DNA from: Saprospiraceae bacterium
Lineage (GTDB): Bacteria > Bacteroidota > Bacteroidia > Chitinophagales > Saprospiraceae
Reading direction: 5' to 3'
DNA length: 64,000 nucleotides
Assembly: GCA_019694255.1 (NCBI GenBank)
Contig: JAIBCI010000031.1
Span: 62,001 to 126,000, forward strand
The notes below the pieces were generated by a model, which searched no databases, was not told the origin of the DNA, and worked only from the letters and a program-made list of their open reading frames with translations. Positions 36,701-45,746 of this stretch are shown here, in pieces. The stretch's first letter is position 1. Every line of letters begins with the position of its first letter. A program made the translations under genes and the position numbers.

Positions 36701-39313
36701 TTACTTTTTTACAATCAGGGTCCGGTATTTGTCTTTCGCACCTTCAAGCAAAACATTATAACAACCCGGAATTAATTTGCTGGTATTTATCCTGGCGGGT
36801 TCATGAGCCGAATTTTGAATGGATCCTTTCTGGATCAGTTTGCCTTCCATCGTGAAAATAGAATAGGTCAACAATCCATCCAACTTGATGTAAAACTCAT
36901 CTTCACAAGGATTAGGAAAGACAAAATATTCGGTACCGGCAATATCCTTAACTGCTGTATTGGTTTTTATTTCAAACAACTTGGTACTTGTGCATCCGTT
37001 GGCATCCGTTACCTGTAAAGTATAAACCCCAGCATCCAAACTGTCCTGCCTGCTGCTGTTGAGTATTTTTGTAACATAAGGTGGTGAGCCACCCTGAATA
37101 TTGATTCCTGTTATTGAGCCTTTGTTATAACCGGGGTTTACATTGCGAACGGTAATGTCCGTAATTTCAAGTTTGGCGAAATCCGGAAGATTAATCTCAA
37201 AAGTATCTTTTGTGCCCTTATCACTGGTAATGACCACGCTTATCTTTCCACTGACGTTGTTAACCGGATTGGTTGTAGCCCCGTTGCTCCAGAGGAACTT
37301 AAAAGGTGCCGCTCCGCTGATTCGATCCAGATTAACGCTCGTCACTTCTCCAAAACATTTAATCGGCGGATCAATCGTATAATGATCAACACTTGGCACA
37401 CTGCAACTGACCTGAACCTCACTGGTCAGTGTATCAGCATTGCAATCACCGGTCGAGATTAACTTGAATACATGCGTCTCGGGGAGACAGCTAAAATGAT
37501 ACAAAATCGAATCCCCGCTGATGGTTTTGCCATCGATAAGCCACTGATTACTTTGGCTGTTGTTGCTGCGTGCTTTGAAGGTGACAAATTCGTAATCTTT
37601 TGTCGCCTCCGCGACTGCTTTTGTACGCGCATTATTTTTGATTCTGATGGTTGCGCGGCTGCCAGCAGAACGATTATAGAAACTACCGGAAGCATCCGTT
37701 TCGAGTCTAACTGCACAGACCAGGTATTCATAATCGACTCCCTGTTCAAGGCACTGATCCTGGTAACTGGTTGTTTTGATCTGATCAGCCACCCTTGTGA
37801 ACTCTTTATCTGTCAATTTTCGGCGAAGTACAGTATATCCCTCGCTCGCTTCGGGAGAAGCCACCCAGTTTAGATTAATAAATTTGCCCGACTCCACAGC
37901 CGTCAGCGCGCCAGGAGGAATAACCGGAAACAAGGTCAGCGATGGATCACCGAGCAGTGATACGTGCGCTCCGCGGTTGCCATAAGGGCTTACGACGTAA
38001 AGATTGTCGTTGATGGTTGTTCTTGCACTGAAACCAATCGACTCTCCCATCGCCATATGGTGAATCTGCCATCCCGGGCGTCCGGCCCAGGCGCAAGTAA
38101 GTATCGTGCCACTTGCCAGTGATGAACGGAGGAAATTGTCCTGTACATCCCAGTCTCCGAAATAGGATCCAAACAGGAAAGTAAAAACCGTTCTCAGGGA
38201 ATCTTTGGCCATATCTCCGGTCGTTGATATACCACCAGCACCCTGGTACCACCCACCACCTGCGCCATAAGCGCAGAGATAGGATTTCTCCAGCAACCTG
38301 TTTCTGAATTCGTCTGTCTTGACACTGTCCGGTCCAAAAAATACGGTATAATTTTTATATCCCGAAGAACCAAAATACTCTGCCTGAAAATTGAAATTAT
38401 CCTGTACAATAGCACGGCGCTCGGGTCTGATTTGTCCGATTCTGAATTTGTGATCTTTTTCAAGGTAATTCTTCAGTAACTGAACCTCTGATTTTCCGAG
38501 GGCAGGCATATTAAAAAAATCTACTCTGCCGACTTCGAATTCAATATCGGAAGGGATCTGATCATTATCCCACTTGCCGTCATCAAGGTCATTTTTGTTT
38601 TCATCTCTTCCCGGCGTCAGGTTGCTCACAAATTCATCCGTCCAGACCCCGTCGATGTCTGCGTAAAAGTTGTCGCAGACCCAGGCGCCCTGATGATCCG
38701 GGTGACCATCCCAGTTCGTATTTCCACTATAGGGAACCGCAACGTGTCCGATGATGAAGATCGTGGTTAGTCCTGGATTTTGAGCGTAGAACATTTTTAT
38801 TGTGTCTTTTACCTGTGCTGCATTCCTTCTAGCCGGGATTGTCAGATCCGCGACATTCCAGCTTTCATTGGCAAGGTCGTTGCGCAACCTGTCCAGTTCT
38901 GCATTAATCCCTGTCCGAACCCGATCGTCAACCAGCAACAAGATGGTCTTCTTCAGCGAGACCTGTGATGATTTTACGCCACCGTATAGATAGGTGTAGG
39001 CGTATGTTTTGGCTTTTGTGATCCTGTAGAGTCTATATTCATAAGCATTTCCCGCACTCACAGTGGTATCTTCATAAGAAGTCTCACCTGCCTTTAACGT
39101 TACCAGGGCCTTGGCCGGCCAGCTTTTGGCGTCCCGCAATTTGCGGTGGATGGTCATGACGGAATCATTGGCGGCAACCCATCGCAATTTAAGAGAAGGT
39201 TTGGCGGTATTGGCTTCGGCCCAGGCCATGACACTATTCTGCAGTGAATAATTCTGTCCATTCAGTCCATAAAAACAAAGAAGCACTAAGAAGATGGAGA
39301 TCAAAAATTTCAT
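36701..39313 (-). CDS. T9SS type A protein with gingipain-like fold and fibronectin III domain
   Basis: An 870-residue secreted protein. Signal peptide MKFLISIFLVLLCFYGLNGQ; a large region (about 120-470) with TILLLVDDRVRTGINAEL, IFIIGHVAVPYSG, GSYFGDWDVQDNFLRSSLAS and LTCAWAGRPGWQIHHMAMGE, which looks like a caspase/gingipain fold; an FN3 domain (about 475-560); a SprB-like repeat (GGSPPYVTK ... GVYTLQVTDANGC, about 735-785); and a type A sorting domain ending GCYNVLLEGAKDKYRTLIVKK. A catalytic His/Cys pair (H in GHVAVP, C in TCAWAG) is possible but not proven. It starts 92 bases from panC on the opposite strand. Confidence 0.82.
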   Translation of the reverse strand: MKFLISIFLVLLCFYGLNGQNYSLQNSVMAWAEANTAKPSLKLRWVAANDSVMTIHRKLRDAKSWPAKALVTLKAGETSYEDTTVSAGNAYEYRLYRITKAKTYAYTYLYGGVKSSQVSLKKTILLLVDDRVRTGINAELDRLRNDLANESWNVADLTIPARRNAAQVKDTIKMFYAQNPGLTTIFIIGHVAVPYSGNTNWDGHPDHQGAWVCDNFYADIDGVWTDEFVSNLTPGRDENKNDLDDGKWDNDQIPSDIEFEVGRVDFFNMPALGKSEVQLLKNYLEKDHKFRIGQIRPERRAIVQDNFNFQAEYFGSSGYKNYTVFFGPDSVKTDEFRNRLLEKSYLCAYGAGGGWYQGAGGISTTGDMAKDSLRTVFTFLFGSYFGDWDVQDNFLRSSLASGTILTCAWAGRPGWQIHHMAMGESIGFSARTTINDNLYVVSPYGNRGAHVSLLGDPSLTLFPVIPPGALTAVESGKFINLNWVASPEASEGYTVLRRKLTDKEFTRVADQIKTTSYQDQCLEQGVDYEYLVCAVRLETDASGSFYNRSAGSRATIRIKNNARTKAVAEATKDYEFVTFKARSNNSQSNQWLIDGKTISGDSILYHFSCLPETHVFKLISTGDCNADTLTSEVQVSCSVPSVDHYTIDPPIKCFGEVTSVNLDRISGAAPFKFLWSNGATTNPVNNVSGKISVVITSDKGTKDTFEINLPDFAKLEITDITVRNVNPGYNKGSITGINIQGGSPPYVTKILNSSRQDSLDAGVYTLQVTDANGCTSTKLFEIKTNTAVKDIAGTEYFVFPNPCEDEFYIKLDGLLTYSIFTMEGKLIQKGSIQNSAHEPARINTSKLIPGCYNVLLEGAKDKYRTLIVKK

Positions 39314-39393
39314 TTAGATATAATTATTTGGAAGCATCAAAAATACTCATCGCCACGGACACACTCAAATTTTATTACTGCACCAAAAGAGAA

Positions 39394-39401
39394 TATCTTC
39401 G
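39394..39401 (+). promoter_or_regulatory. -7-like element directly before panC start
   Basis: TATCTTCG (one mismatch to TAnnTTTG) at 39394-39401 is followed by four bases and then the GTG of panC. The same variant precedes metG at 26844. If active here, transcription would start at or next to the start codon. Confidence 0.4.
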
Positions 39402-39405
39402 CCCG

Positions 39406-40254
39406 GTGAAAATTTTCCGAACTGTTCAGACATTTGAACAATACCTCAGCGCGGAAAGGAATTCGGGGCATACCATCGCCTTCGTGCCTACCATGGGGGC
39501 CCTTCATGAGGGACACATCAGCCTGATACGAATCGGTCTGGAACACGCCACATGCGTTGTCTGTAGCATTTTTGTCAACCCCACACAGTTCAACCAACCA
39601 GAGGATTTGAAGCAATATCCCCGCACCCCGGATGAGGACATTGCGCTCCTTTTCAGGGCTGGCTGTCATGCACTATTTATGCCGGAAGCAGAAGAAATCT
39701 ACCCTGGGGGCCGAAAATTTCAGCCTGAGGTTGAATTAAACGGTGCCGACAAGGTCATGGAGGGACATTTTCGCCCGGGGCATTTTGATGGCATGCTGAT
39801 GGTTGTGTACAGACTTCTTGAAATTACAAATCCCGACTTTCTGGTCATGGGTCAAAAGGACTTTCAACAATACAGCCTGGTCGGAATGATGATCAGCCAA
39901 CTCCGGCTTAATGCCAGGCTCATTATTGGTCCGACGCGCAGGGAGCCGGACGGGCTTGCCATGAGCTCCCGCAACCGACGGCTGGAAGCCTCCTTTCGTA
40001 AAAAAGCCCCAATAATCTATCAGGCATTGCAGTATGCCCGAGCGCGACTAGGGCAATTGCCCGTGAGAAAGATTGAGTCCGAGGCCAGCGCTATGATTGA
40101 CCAGGAAGGGTTTCGTACTGAATATTTTCAGATTGTCGACGGACAAACCCTGCTACCGCTGGAATCTGCTGACCAGGCCTCGCATGTGGTTGCCTGCGTG
40201 GCGTGTTGGGCGGGTGAAGTGCGACTGATTGACAACCTGAGCCTGAAGCCCTGA
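39406..40254 (+). CDS. panC: pantothenate synthetase
   Basis: PanC joins pantoate and beta-alanine with ATP to make pantothenate, the CoA precursor. From GTG 39406 the product is 282 residues, normal for the family: VPTMGALHEGH at about 27-37 (HIGH-like ATP site), VNPTQFN near 62, the pantoate-site GAxxMEGxxRPGHFDG patch (KVMEGHFRPGHFDGM, about 120-135), GQKDFQQ near 148 and the KMSKS-like LAMSSRNRRL near 185. The frame is open from 39244 but that stretch overlaps the divergent T9SS gene's signal peptide; homologous PanC begins with the KIFRTVQ-type strand, supporting GTG. panD follows. Confidence 0.95.
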   Translation: MKIFRTVQTFEQYLSAERNSGHTIAFVPTMGALHEGHISLIRIGLEHATCVVCSIFVNPTQFNQPEDLKQYPRTPDEDIALLFRAGCHALFMPEAEEIYPGGRKFQPEVELNGADKVMEGHFRPGHFDGMLMVVYRLLEITNPDFLVMGQKDFQQYSLVGMMISQLRLNARLIIGPTRREPDGLAMSSRNRRLEASFRKKAPIIYQALQYARARLGQLPVRKIESEASAMIDQEGFRTEYFQIVDGQTLLPLESADQASHVVACVACWAGEVRLIDNLSLKP

Positions 40255-40488
40255 TCATATTAAGCTTCAGCTAAATTTGAACTTTTATGCCCAAAAAGGT
40301 TTTACTGTCATGTTTTTTACTTTGTTTACCAATGTGAAATGAAATCCGGCCCATTGATATTTTTCATCCTTTTCACGAACTGGATTCAGAACCTAACTGA
40401 TCCTTTCTGCCCTGGTTGCCTCGCGCCTTGTATTGATGAAAAGAACTTCAAAAAGCAGAGCCTTCTTAGCATTTCAGGTTGGTCTTAC

Positions 40489-40496
40489 TAACTTTG
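40489..40496 (+). promoter_or_regulatory. TAnnTTTG -7 element directly before panD start
   Basis: TAACTTTG at 40489-40496 is an exact match and ends four bases before the ATG at 40501, the same spacing as at panC. A transcript starting at the usual distance would have essentially no leader. Confidence 0.5.
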
Positions 40497-40500
40497 CACC

Positions 40501-40854
40501 ATGTTGCTACAGTTTTTTAAATCCAAAATCCACCGGGCTACAGTTACCCAGGCCAACCTTCATTATGTCGGCAGCATCACCATCGATGAAGAATTGATGG
40601 AGGCCGCCAACCTGTTTGAAGGAGAAAAAGTCCAGATTGTCAATAACAACAATGGAGAGCGATTCGAGACGTACGTGATCAAAGGAGAAAGAGGATCTAA
40701 AATGGTGTGCCTCAACGGAGCTGCAGCCCGCAAGGCTGAAGTTGGCGATATTATTATTATCATCTCCTATGCGCTAATGACCCCGGAGGAAGCGCAGTCC
40801 TTCCGGCCCATTTCCATTTTTGTAGATGAGCATAACCAAATTAAGCAAATTTGA
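40501..40854 (+). CDS. panD: aspartate 1-decarboxylase proenzyme
   Basis: PanD makes beta-alanine from aspartate, the second substrate of PanC. The 117-residue zymogen has the self-cleavage site Gly24-Ser25 (HYVGSITID), whose Ser becomes the pyruvoyl group, plus [14 protein letters not shown] at the start, [16 protein letters not shown] near 50-65 and [20 protein letters not shown] near 73-92, all typical. Together with panC 246 bases upstream it supplies the final pantothenate step. Its own -7 element lies four bases before the ATG. Confidence 0.97.
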   Translation: MLLQFFKSKIHRATVTQANLHYVGSITIDEELMEAANLFEGEKVQIVNNNNGERFETYVIKGERGSKMVCLNGAAARKAEVGDIIIIISYALMTPEEAQSFRPISIFVDEHNQIKQI

Positions 40855-40943
40855 TATTGATATCATTATCACTATTTTCCAAAATCAGCATTTCGCCATT
40901 AGCTTTTAAAAATACGCACCACTTTTTCTGATTCCATATTTCA

Positions 40944-41999
40944 GTGTCCCAGATCTTTAAAAAATTAGGCCAATTTGTTTTCTTTCTCGCCCTGGGAGTG
41001 GGTCTTATGTATTGGATTTACATCCGTCAGGAAAGCACGTATAAAGCGTATTGTGCAGAACACGGAATCCCTTCAGAACAATGTAAACTTTCGGAAAAGC
41101 TTTGGTCTGATTTGCTCAGCATAAATCCAGTCTACATTCTCCTGATTTTTATTGCCTTTTTTCTTAGCAATTTTTTCAGGTCATTGCGATGGCGAATGCT
41201 TCTGCGGTCTGTTGGATATGAAATAGAAGAAATCAATTCCATTGGCCCGATTCTCGTAGGTTACCTGGCCAATCTGGGACTTCCGCGCAGCGGTGAATTC
41301 ATTCGCGCGGCATTGCTCAGCCGTTATGAAAAGGTACCCTTGACCGTCTCTGTCGGCACGGTAGTGCTTGACCGTCTGATAGACCTGATGAGCATGGGCA
41401 TGATTGTTACGATCACCGTCTTCATCGAACACGATACATTTTTAAGGCTTTACCATGAGCAGCTTTCGCAGATTTCGCTTGTGGAAAAACTGATTTTACC
41501 GGGCATCGCCGTTCTCGCTATTCTTGTTTTGTTTTTTACAAGAAACAAATGGCGAGACCTGCCTGCCGTAGCCAATATTAAAAAGCGCCTCAGGGGTTTT
41601 CTGGACGGTGTTCTGTCCATTCGTAATATTGAACACAAGGGAAGATTTCTGCTCTATACGCTAATGATATGGGTGTGGTTTTTTGTGATGATGTACCTCG
41701 CGCTCAGATCTTATGGTCCTACATCCAGTCTGCCCATAACCTCAGCCCTGGTGATCTATGTTTTTGGCAGCCTGGGAATGCTCGTTCCAACGCCGGGAGG
41801 CATGGGCTCCTATCATTTTCTGGTCATCCTTGCTTTGAGTTATTACGGTATTCATGAGGTTGATGCCTTTTCATTTGCGAATATTTCGTTTTTCAGTGCC
41901 AACTTTGCCAACAATCTGACGCTGGGACTGGGTGCCATGCTGGTGATGTATCTTTTTAACCGGAAACCTGGGCAAATTCAATCAAATGTCAACGAATAA
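40944..41999 (+). CDS. lysylphosphatidylglycerol synthase transmembrane-domain protein
   Basis: A 351-residue membrane protein with about eight helices, of the LPG_synthase_TM (UPF0104) family. Family landmarks: FFLSNFFRSLRWRMLLRS near 73-90, GYLANLGLPRSGEFIRAALLS near 108-128, VVLDRLIDLMSMG near 140 and LGMLVPTPGGMGSYHFL near 273-290. In other bacteria these helices flip aminoacylated phospholipids; members without a soluble synthetase domain, like this one, have been linked to lipid or glycolipid transport. GTG 40944 is the start; the next gene overlaps its last 14 bases. Confidence 0.85.
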   Translation: MSQIFKKLGQFVFFLALGVGLMYWIYIRQESTYKAYCAEHGIPSEQCKLSEKLWSDLLSINPVYILLIFIAFFLSNFFRSLRWRMLLRSVGYEIEEINSIGPILVGYLANLGLPRSGEFIRAALLSRYEKVPLTVSVGTVVLDRLIDLMSMGMIVTITVFIEHDTFLRLYHEQLSQISLVEKLILPGIAVLAILVLFFTRNKWRDLPAVANIKKRLRGFLDGVLSIRNIEHKGRFLLYTLMIWVWFFVMMYLALRSYGPTSSLPITSALVIYVFGSLGMLVPTPGGMGSYHFLVILALSYYGIHEVDAFSFANISFFSANFANNLTLGLGAMLVMYLFNRKPGQIQSNVNE

Positions 42000-42780
42000 A
42001 ATCGGTGAAGTTTGCAGATTTCTCGAAGATATTGCACCGCTACATCTTCAGGAAACCTATGACAATGCGGGACTTCTGACCGGTGATAAGGATTGGCCAA
42101 TCAAAGGGATACTGTTTGCCTTAGACGCGACTGAAGAAGTCGTGCTTGAAGCGGTCAGCATGGGCTGTAATCTCGTAATCAGTCACCATCCTATTATTTT
42201 CAAAGGATTAAGGAATCTGACACCAGACCATTATGTTGCACGCGCTGTCATCCAGGCTATCAAACACGATATTGCGCTTTATGCCATCCACACCAACCTC
42301 GACAATGTCCTGACCCACGGCGTCAGTGCCCGTATGGCCGGGCAACTTGGCCTTTTGCAGCCACGGATACTCAGTCCTCGCGATGCCGCTGGCACCACCG
42401 GTGCTGGTATTGTAGCGAGCTTGCCCGAACCCATCAGTGAGGCTGAACTGCTTCGACTTGTCAGGGACCGCTTTCATTGTGGCATTATCCGTCACAGTCC
42501 ATTGCTGGGCAGGTCTGTCCAATCCATCAGCCTTTGCGGTGGATCAGGTTCATTCCTGATCGGGGATGCCATTCGTTCAGGAGCGGAAGTCTTCATCACG
42601 GCCGACCTGAAGTACCATGAATTCTTTGAAGCCAATGACCAGATTCTGTTGATGGACATCGGACACTTCGAGAGTGAACAGTTTACGATAGCGCTTTTAT
42701 ATGAATTGGTTATAAAAAATTATAGTAATTTTGCAGCCCATTGCACAAAAATGAATACCAATCCTGTGCAATACTATTAA
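41986..42780 (+). CDS. Nif3-like dinuclear metal centre protein (GTP cyclohydrolase I type 2 family)
   Basis: A 264-residue Nif3/YbgI family protein with a di-metal site: NAGLLTGDK near 26, ISHHPIIFKGLRNL near 65-78 (the two His ligands), YAIHTNLDNVLTHGVSARMA near 100-120 and MDIGHFESEQF near 225-235. Molecular role of the family is unsettled. Many Bacteroidota homologues are longer (about 365 residues) because of an inserted middle domain; this one is the compact form. It overlaps the LPG-synthase-TM gene by 14 bases and is followed within 2 bases by the zinc-ribbon gene, a common Nif3 partner. Confidence 0.9.
   Translation: MSTNKIGEVCRFLEDIAPLHLQETYDNAGLLTGDKDWPIKGILFALDATEEVVLEAVSMGCNLVISHHPIIFKGLRNLTPDHYVARAVIQAIKHDIALYAIHTNLDNVLTHGVSARMAGQLGLLQPRILSPRDAAGTTGAGIVASLPEPISEAELLRLVRDRFHCGIIRHSPLLGRSVQSISLCGGSGSFLIGDAIRSGAEVFITADLKYHEFFEANDQILLMDIGHFESEQFTIALLYELVIKNYSNFAAHCTKMNTNPVQYY
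42706..42733 (+). promoter_or_regulatory. internal promoter for the zinc-ribbon gene
   Basis: TTG at 42706-42708, a 17-base spacer and TAATTTTG at 42726-42733 fit the Bacteroidota consensus and lie inside the 3' end of the Nif3 gene, 49 bases before the ATG at 42783. It would allow separate expression of the zinc-ribbon protein. Confidence 0.5.
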
Positions 42781-42782
42781 TT

Positions 42783-43541
42783 ATGGCAAAAGCAGTTGTT
42801 CACACCGAAATACCCATAGCCACCAAGCTGAAGCACCTTTATGAGCTTCAACTAATTGATTCTGAGATAGATAAGATTAAAGTCCTGAAGGGTGAGCTTC
42901 CGATGATCGTCAGCGACCTGGAGGATGAGATCAGCGGCCTGAACATCAGGTTAAGCAAACTGCAGAATGCCATCTCCGACCTAGAGAAAGAGGCGGGCAA
43001 CTTCAAGACCTCTGCCAAGGCTTCTGAGGATGCCATTAAAAAATACGAAAAGCAACTCGACGGTGTCAAAAACAACCGCGAATTCGATGCACTGACCAAA
43101 GAGATCAACATGCAGCGCCTTGAGATTCAACTCTTTGAAAAAAGAAAGAAAGAGGTCGACGAGCAGATTAAAATGAAGAAACAGAACCTTGACGGCATCA
43201 AAGACCGCCTGAAGTTAAAGCAGGCCGAAATAGAGGAAAAGAAAGCCGAGCTGGAGAAAATTATTGAAAAAACGGATAAAGAGGAATCCGCACTTCGCAG
43301 CAAATCTGATAAAAGCCGCAAAAAAATAGAAGCCAGGCTTCTCCACGCTTATGATACCATTCGCAAGCGATATCGCAATGGTCTTTCGGTAGTAACCGTC
43401 AAAAGAAATGCCTGTGGTGGTTGCTTCAATCAGATCCCTCCGCAAATGCAACTTGAAATCGGTCTCAACAAGAAAATTATCGCCTGCGAGCACTGCGGCC
43501 GTGTGCTTGTTGATGAGCTCATCCTTTCAATCGAGGAATAA
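42783..43541 (+). CDS. coiled-coil protein with C4 zinc ribbon (DUF164-type)
   Basis: A 252-residue protein: long coiled coil (about 20-190, rich in Lys/Glu heptads such as KKNLDGIKDRLKLKQAEIEE, with charged repeats) followed by a C-terminal zinc ribbon with Cys pairs CGGC (near 211) and CEHC (near 236). This is the DUF164/C4-type zinc-ribbon family usually found beside nif3, as here (2-base gap). Such proteins have been proposed to bind nucleic acid or flagellar components in other phyla, but no role is established. The frame is open from 42741, but the ATG at 42783 gives the family's usual start and fits the promoter at 42706-42733. Confidence 0.9.
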   Translation: MAKAVVHTEIPIATKLKHLYELQLIDSEIDKIKVLKGELPMIVSDLEDEISGLNIRLSKLQNAISDLEKEAGNFKTSAKASEDAIKKYEKQLDGVKNNREFDALTKEINMQRLEIQLFEKRKKEVDEQIKMKKQNLDGIKDRLKLKQAEIEEKKAELEKIIEKTDKEESALRSKSDKSRKKIEARLLHAYDTIRKRYRNGLSVVTVKRNACGGCFNQIPPQMQLEIGLNKKIIACEHCGRVLVDELILSIEE

Positions 43542-43584
43542 ATAATCCTGACCTGGGAGCGGTCAGTGAATGTACGCTGACGAG

Positions 43585-43592
43585 TAGCTTTG
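43585..43592 (+). promoter_or_regulatory. TAnnTTTG -7 element for ligA
   Basis: TAGCTTTG at 43585-43592 matches exactly and is 27 bases before the ligA ATG. A -33 TTTG is not clear. Confidence 0.45.
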
Positions 43593-43619
43593 CCATGTTG
43601 TTAATGTCAAACTTTCATC

Positions 43620-45746
43620 ATGGCTAAATTTGGGCACAACTTATCACCTGAATTACTTCAGGCTCAAAAAAGAATTCTCAAGGAAAAGGTAATTTCAGGT
43701 CCGGAGGCTTATCATCAACTGGTTGATATTCTGCATTATCATGAACATCGCTATTACATTGATAATGATCCACAACTATCTGATTTTGAATATGATACAC
43801 TCTATAAAATCCTTGAAAAAGCGGAGTCAGACCATTCTGACTGGATCCGTTCCGATTCACCAACGCAACGCGTAGCATCCGATGTCTCCAATACACTGGA
43901 GACGGTAGCACATATGGTTCCAATGCTATCGCTCGACAATACCTACAATCTTGAAGATCTTCAGGACTTTGACCAGCGAGTTAAAAAACTGTGTGGGCTA
44001 TCCGCAGATACTACTGTTGAATATTTGGTAGAACCCAAATTTGATGGTGGCTCGGTTTCAGTGCTGTATATCAATGATCAGTTGGTACGCGCTGCCACTC
44101 GAGGAGATGGAATACGTGGCGAAGATATCACCCTCAATGCCCGAACCATCAGATCCTTGCCGCTCAGTGCACCTTTCAAAAGTCTGGGTGTACAGCAGAC
44201 GGAACTCAGGGGTGAGGCACTTATTCGCAAAGATGTCTTTGAAGAAGTCAACCAGTCAAGGGAGGAGGACGGACTAAGTCTATTGGCTAATCCGAGAAAT
44301 GCTGCTACCGGTGTACTCAGGGTAAAGGATCCTTCGGAAACTGCTTCACGCAAACTGGATATGTTTATTTTCCAGTGGGGATACGCCGTCGACGCGCAAG
44401 GCAATGATCAGCTGGGGCGTTTTAAAAAACAATCGTCGCATATTGAAGCTCTGCAATCACTCGGATTTAAAGTCGCCATTGCCGAAAAAAAAGTATGTCA
44501 GGGCATCGCTGAGGTATTTGATTTCATTTCCGGCTGGGCCAATAAAAGAGACCACTTTGAATACGAGTTGGACGGAATGGTTATCAAGGTAAATGATCTA
44601 TCCATGCAGGAGATCTGTGGATTTACCTCCCATCATCCGCGATGGGCGGTCGCCTATAAATTCCAGGCCAAACAGGCCACTTCCGTTTTACTGAACGTAG
44701 AATACCAGGTTGGCAAGATCGGTGCCATCACCCCCGTAGCCAAGATCGAACCCGTACAGCTGGCAGGGGTTACGGTCAGCTCGATTTCGCTGCATAACGA
44801 GGACTTTATCCGCAGCAAAGACATTCGACTTGGCGACACCGTACTGGTCGAAAGGGCAGGTGATGTAATACCATATATCGTCAAGTCTTTTCCCGAGACG
44901 AGGCCTGCCAATACCAGACCGATCCATTTTCCAACACACTGCCCTTCCTGCGACCATAAGCTGGTCCGTGAAGATGATGAAGCGGTCTGGCGATGTCCCA
45001 ACGCCCACTGCCCGGCACAGATTGTTCAAAAACTGATTCACCACGCCTCCAAGGATGCCATGGATATTGACGGTTTAGGCGCTTCGCTGGTCGAGCGTTT
45101 CTACCAGCTTGGCATGCTGAAAACAATGGCGGATTTCTATCGCCTGGATTTTGAATTCATTGCCACCCTAGAGGGCATGGGCAAAAAGTCAGCTGACAAA
45201 CTGCGCAGATCAATTGAAAAGGCTAAGGCAAATCCCATTCATCGATTTCTGCACGGACTGTGTATTCATCACCTTGGCAAAAAAATCAGCAAGCTCATTG
45301 CTGCGCACGTCAATGATATCAAAGATCTTGAACACTGGACTTTGGATCAGTATCGCGCGATCAAGGATGTAGGACCCGTGGTTGGACAGAATATTATGGA
45401 TTTCTTTTCGGATGCAGATAATGTACGCATGATCCATGATATGGAAGCACTTGGCGTCAATATGAAACAAACCCCTGAGGACCGACCCGCAGAAGCCGTC
45501 ACGGATGGACCTTTTTCTGGACAGACGATTCTGTTTACGGGCACTTTGCAGACCATGGGGCGAAAGGAAGCCGAGATGCTCGCAGAGAAAAATGGCGCGA
45601 AAAACCTTTCCGCGGTCAGCAGTCACCTCAATATCCTGGTTGTCGGGGAAGATGCCGGATCCAAGCTCACCAAAGCCCAGAAGCTTGGTACCGTGCGCAT
45701 TCTAACAGAAGATGAATTTCTTGGCGAGATTGGCAGAAAAAGTTAA
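43620..45746 (+). CDS. ligA: NAD-dependent DNA ligase LigA
   Basis: LigA seals nicks in replication and repair using NAD. The 708-residue product has the Ia domain (HEHRYYIDNDPQLSDFEYD), the adenylated lysine in KFDG near 140, TRGDGIRGEDIT near 160, GEALIRKDVF and NPRNAATG near 200-230, the zinc finger (CPSC ... CPNAHC near 440-465), helix-hairpin-helix repeats (LEGMGKKSADKL near 520) and a C-terminal BRCT domain (about 620-705). All essential motifs are intact. Its TAA shares bases with the stop of convergent pdxH (TTAA). Confidence 0.97.
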   Translation: MAKFGHNLSPELLQAQKRILKEKVISGPEAYHQLVDILHYHEHRYYIDNDPQLSDFEYDTLYKILEKAESDHSDWIRSDSPTQRVASDVSNTLETVAHMVPMLSLDNTYNLEDLQDFDQRVKKLCGLSADTTVEYLVEPKFDGGSVSVLYINDQLVRAATRGDGIRGEDITLNARTIRSLPLSAPFKSLGVQQTELRGEALIRKDVFEEVNQSREEDGLSLLANPRNAATGVLRVKDPSETASRKLDMFIFQWGYAVDAQGNDQLGRFKKQSSHIEALQSLGFKVAIAEKKVCQGIAEVFDFISGWANKRDHFEYELDGMVIKVNDLSMQEICGFTSHHPRWAVAYKFQAKQATSVLLNVEYQVGKIGAITPVAKIEPVQLAGVTVSSISLHNEDFIRSKDIRLGDTVLVERAGDVIPYIVKSFPETRPANTRPIHFPTHCPSCDHKLVREDDEAVWRCPNAHCPAQIVQKLIHHASKDAMDIDGLGASLVERFYQLGMLKTMADFYRLDFEFIATLEGMGKKSADKLRRSIEKAKANPIHRFLHGLCIHHLGKKISKLIAAHVNDIKDLEHWTLDQYRAIKDVGPVVGQNIMDFFSDADNVRMIHDMEALGVNMKQTPEDRPAEAVTDGPFSGQTILFTGTLQTMGRKEAEMLAEKNGAKNLSAVSSHLNILVVGEDAGSKLTKAQKLGTVRILTEDEFLGEIGRKS

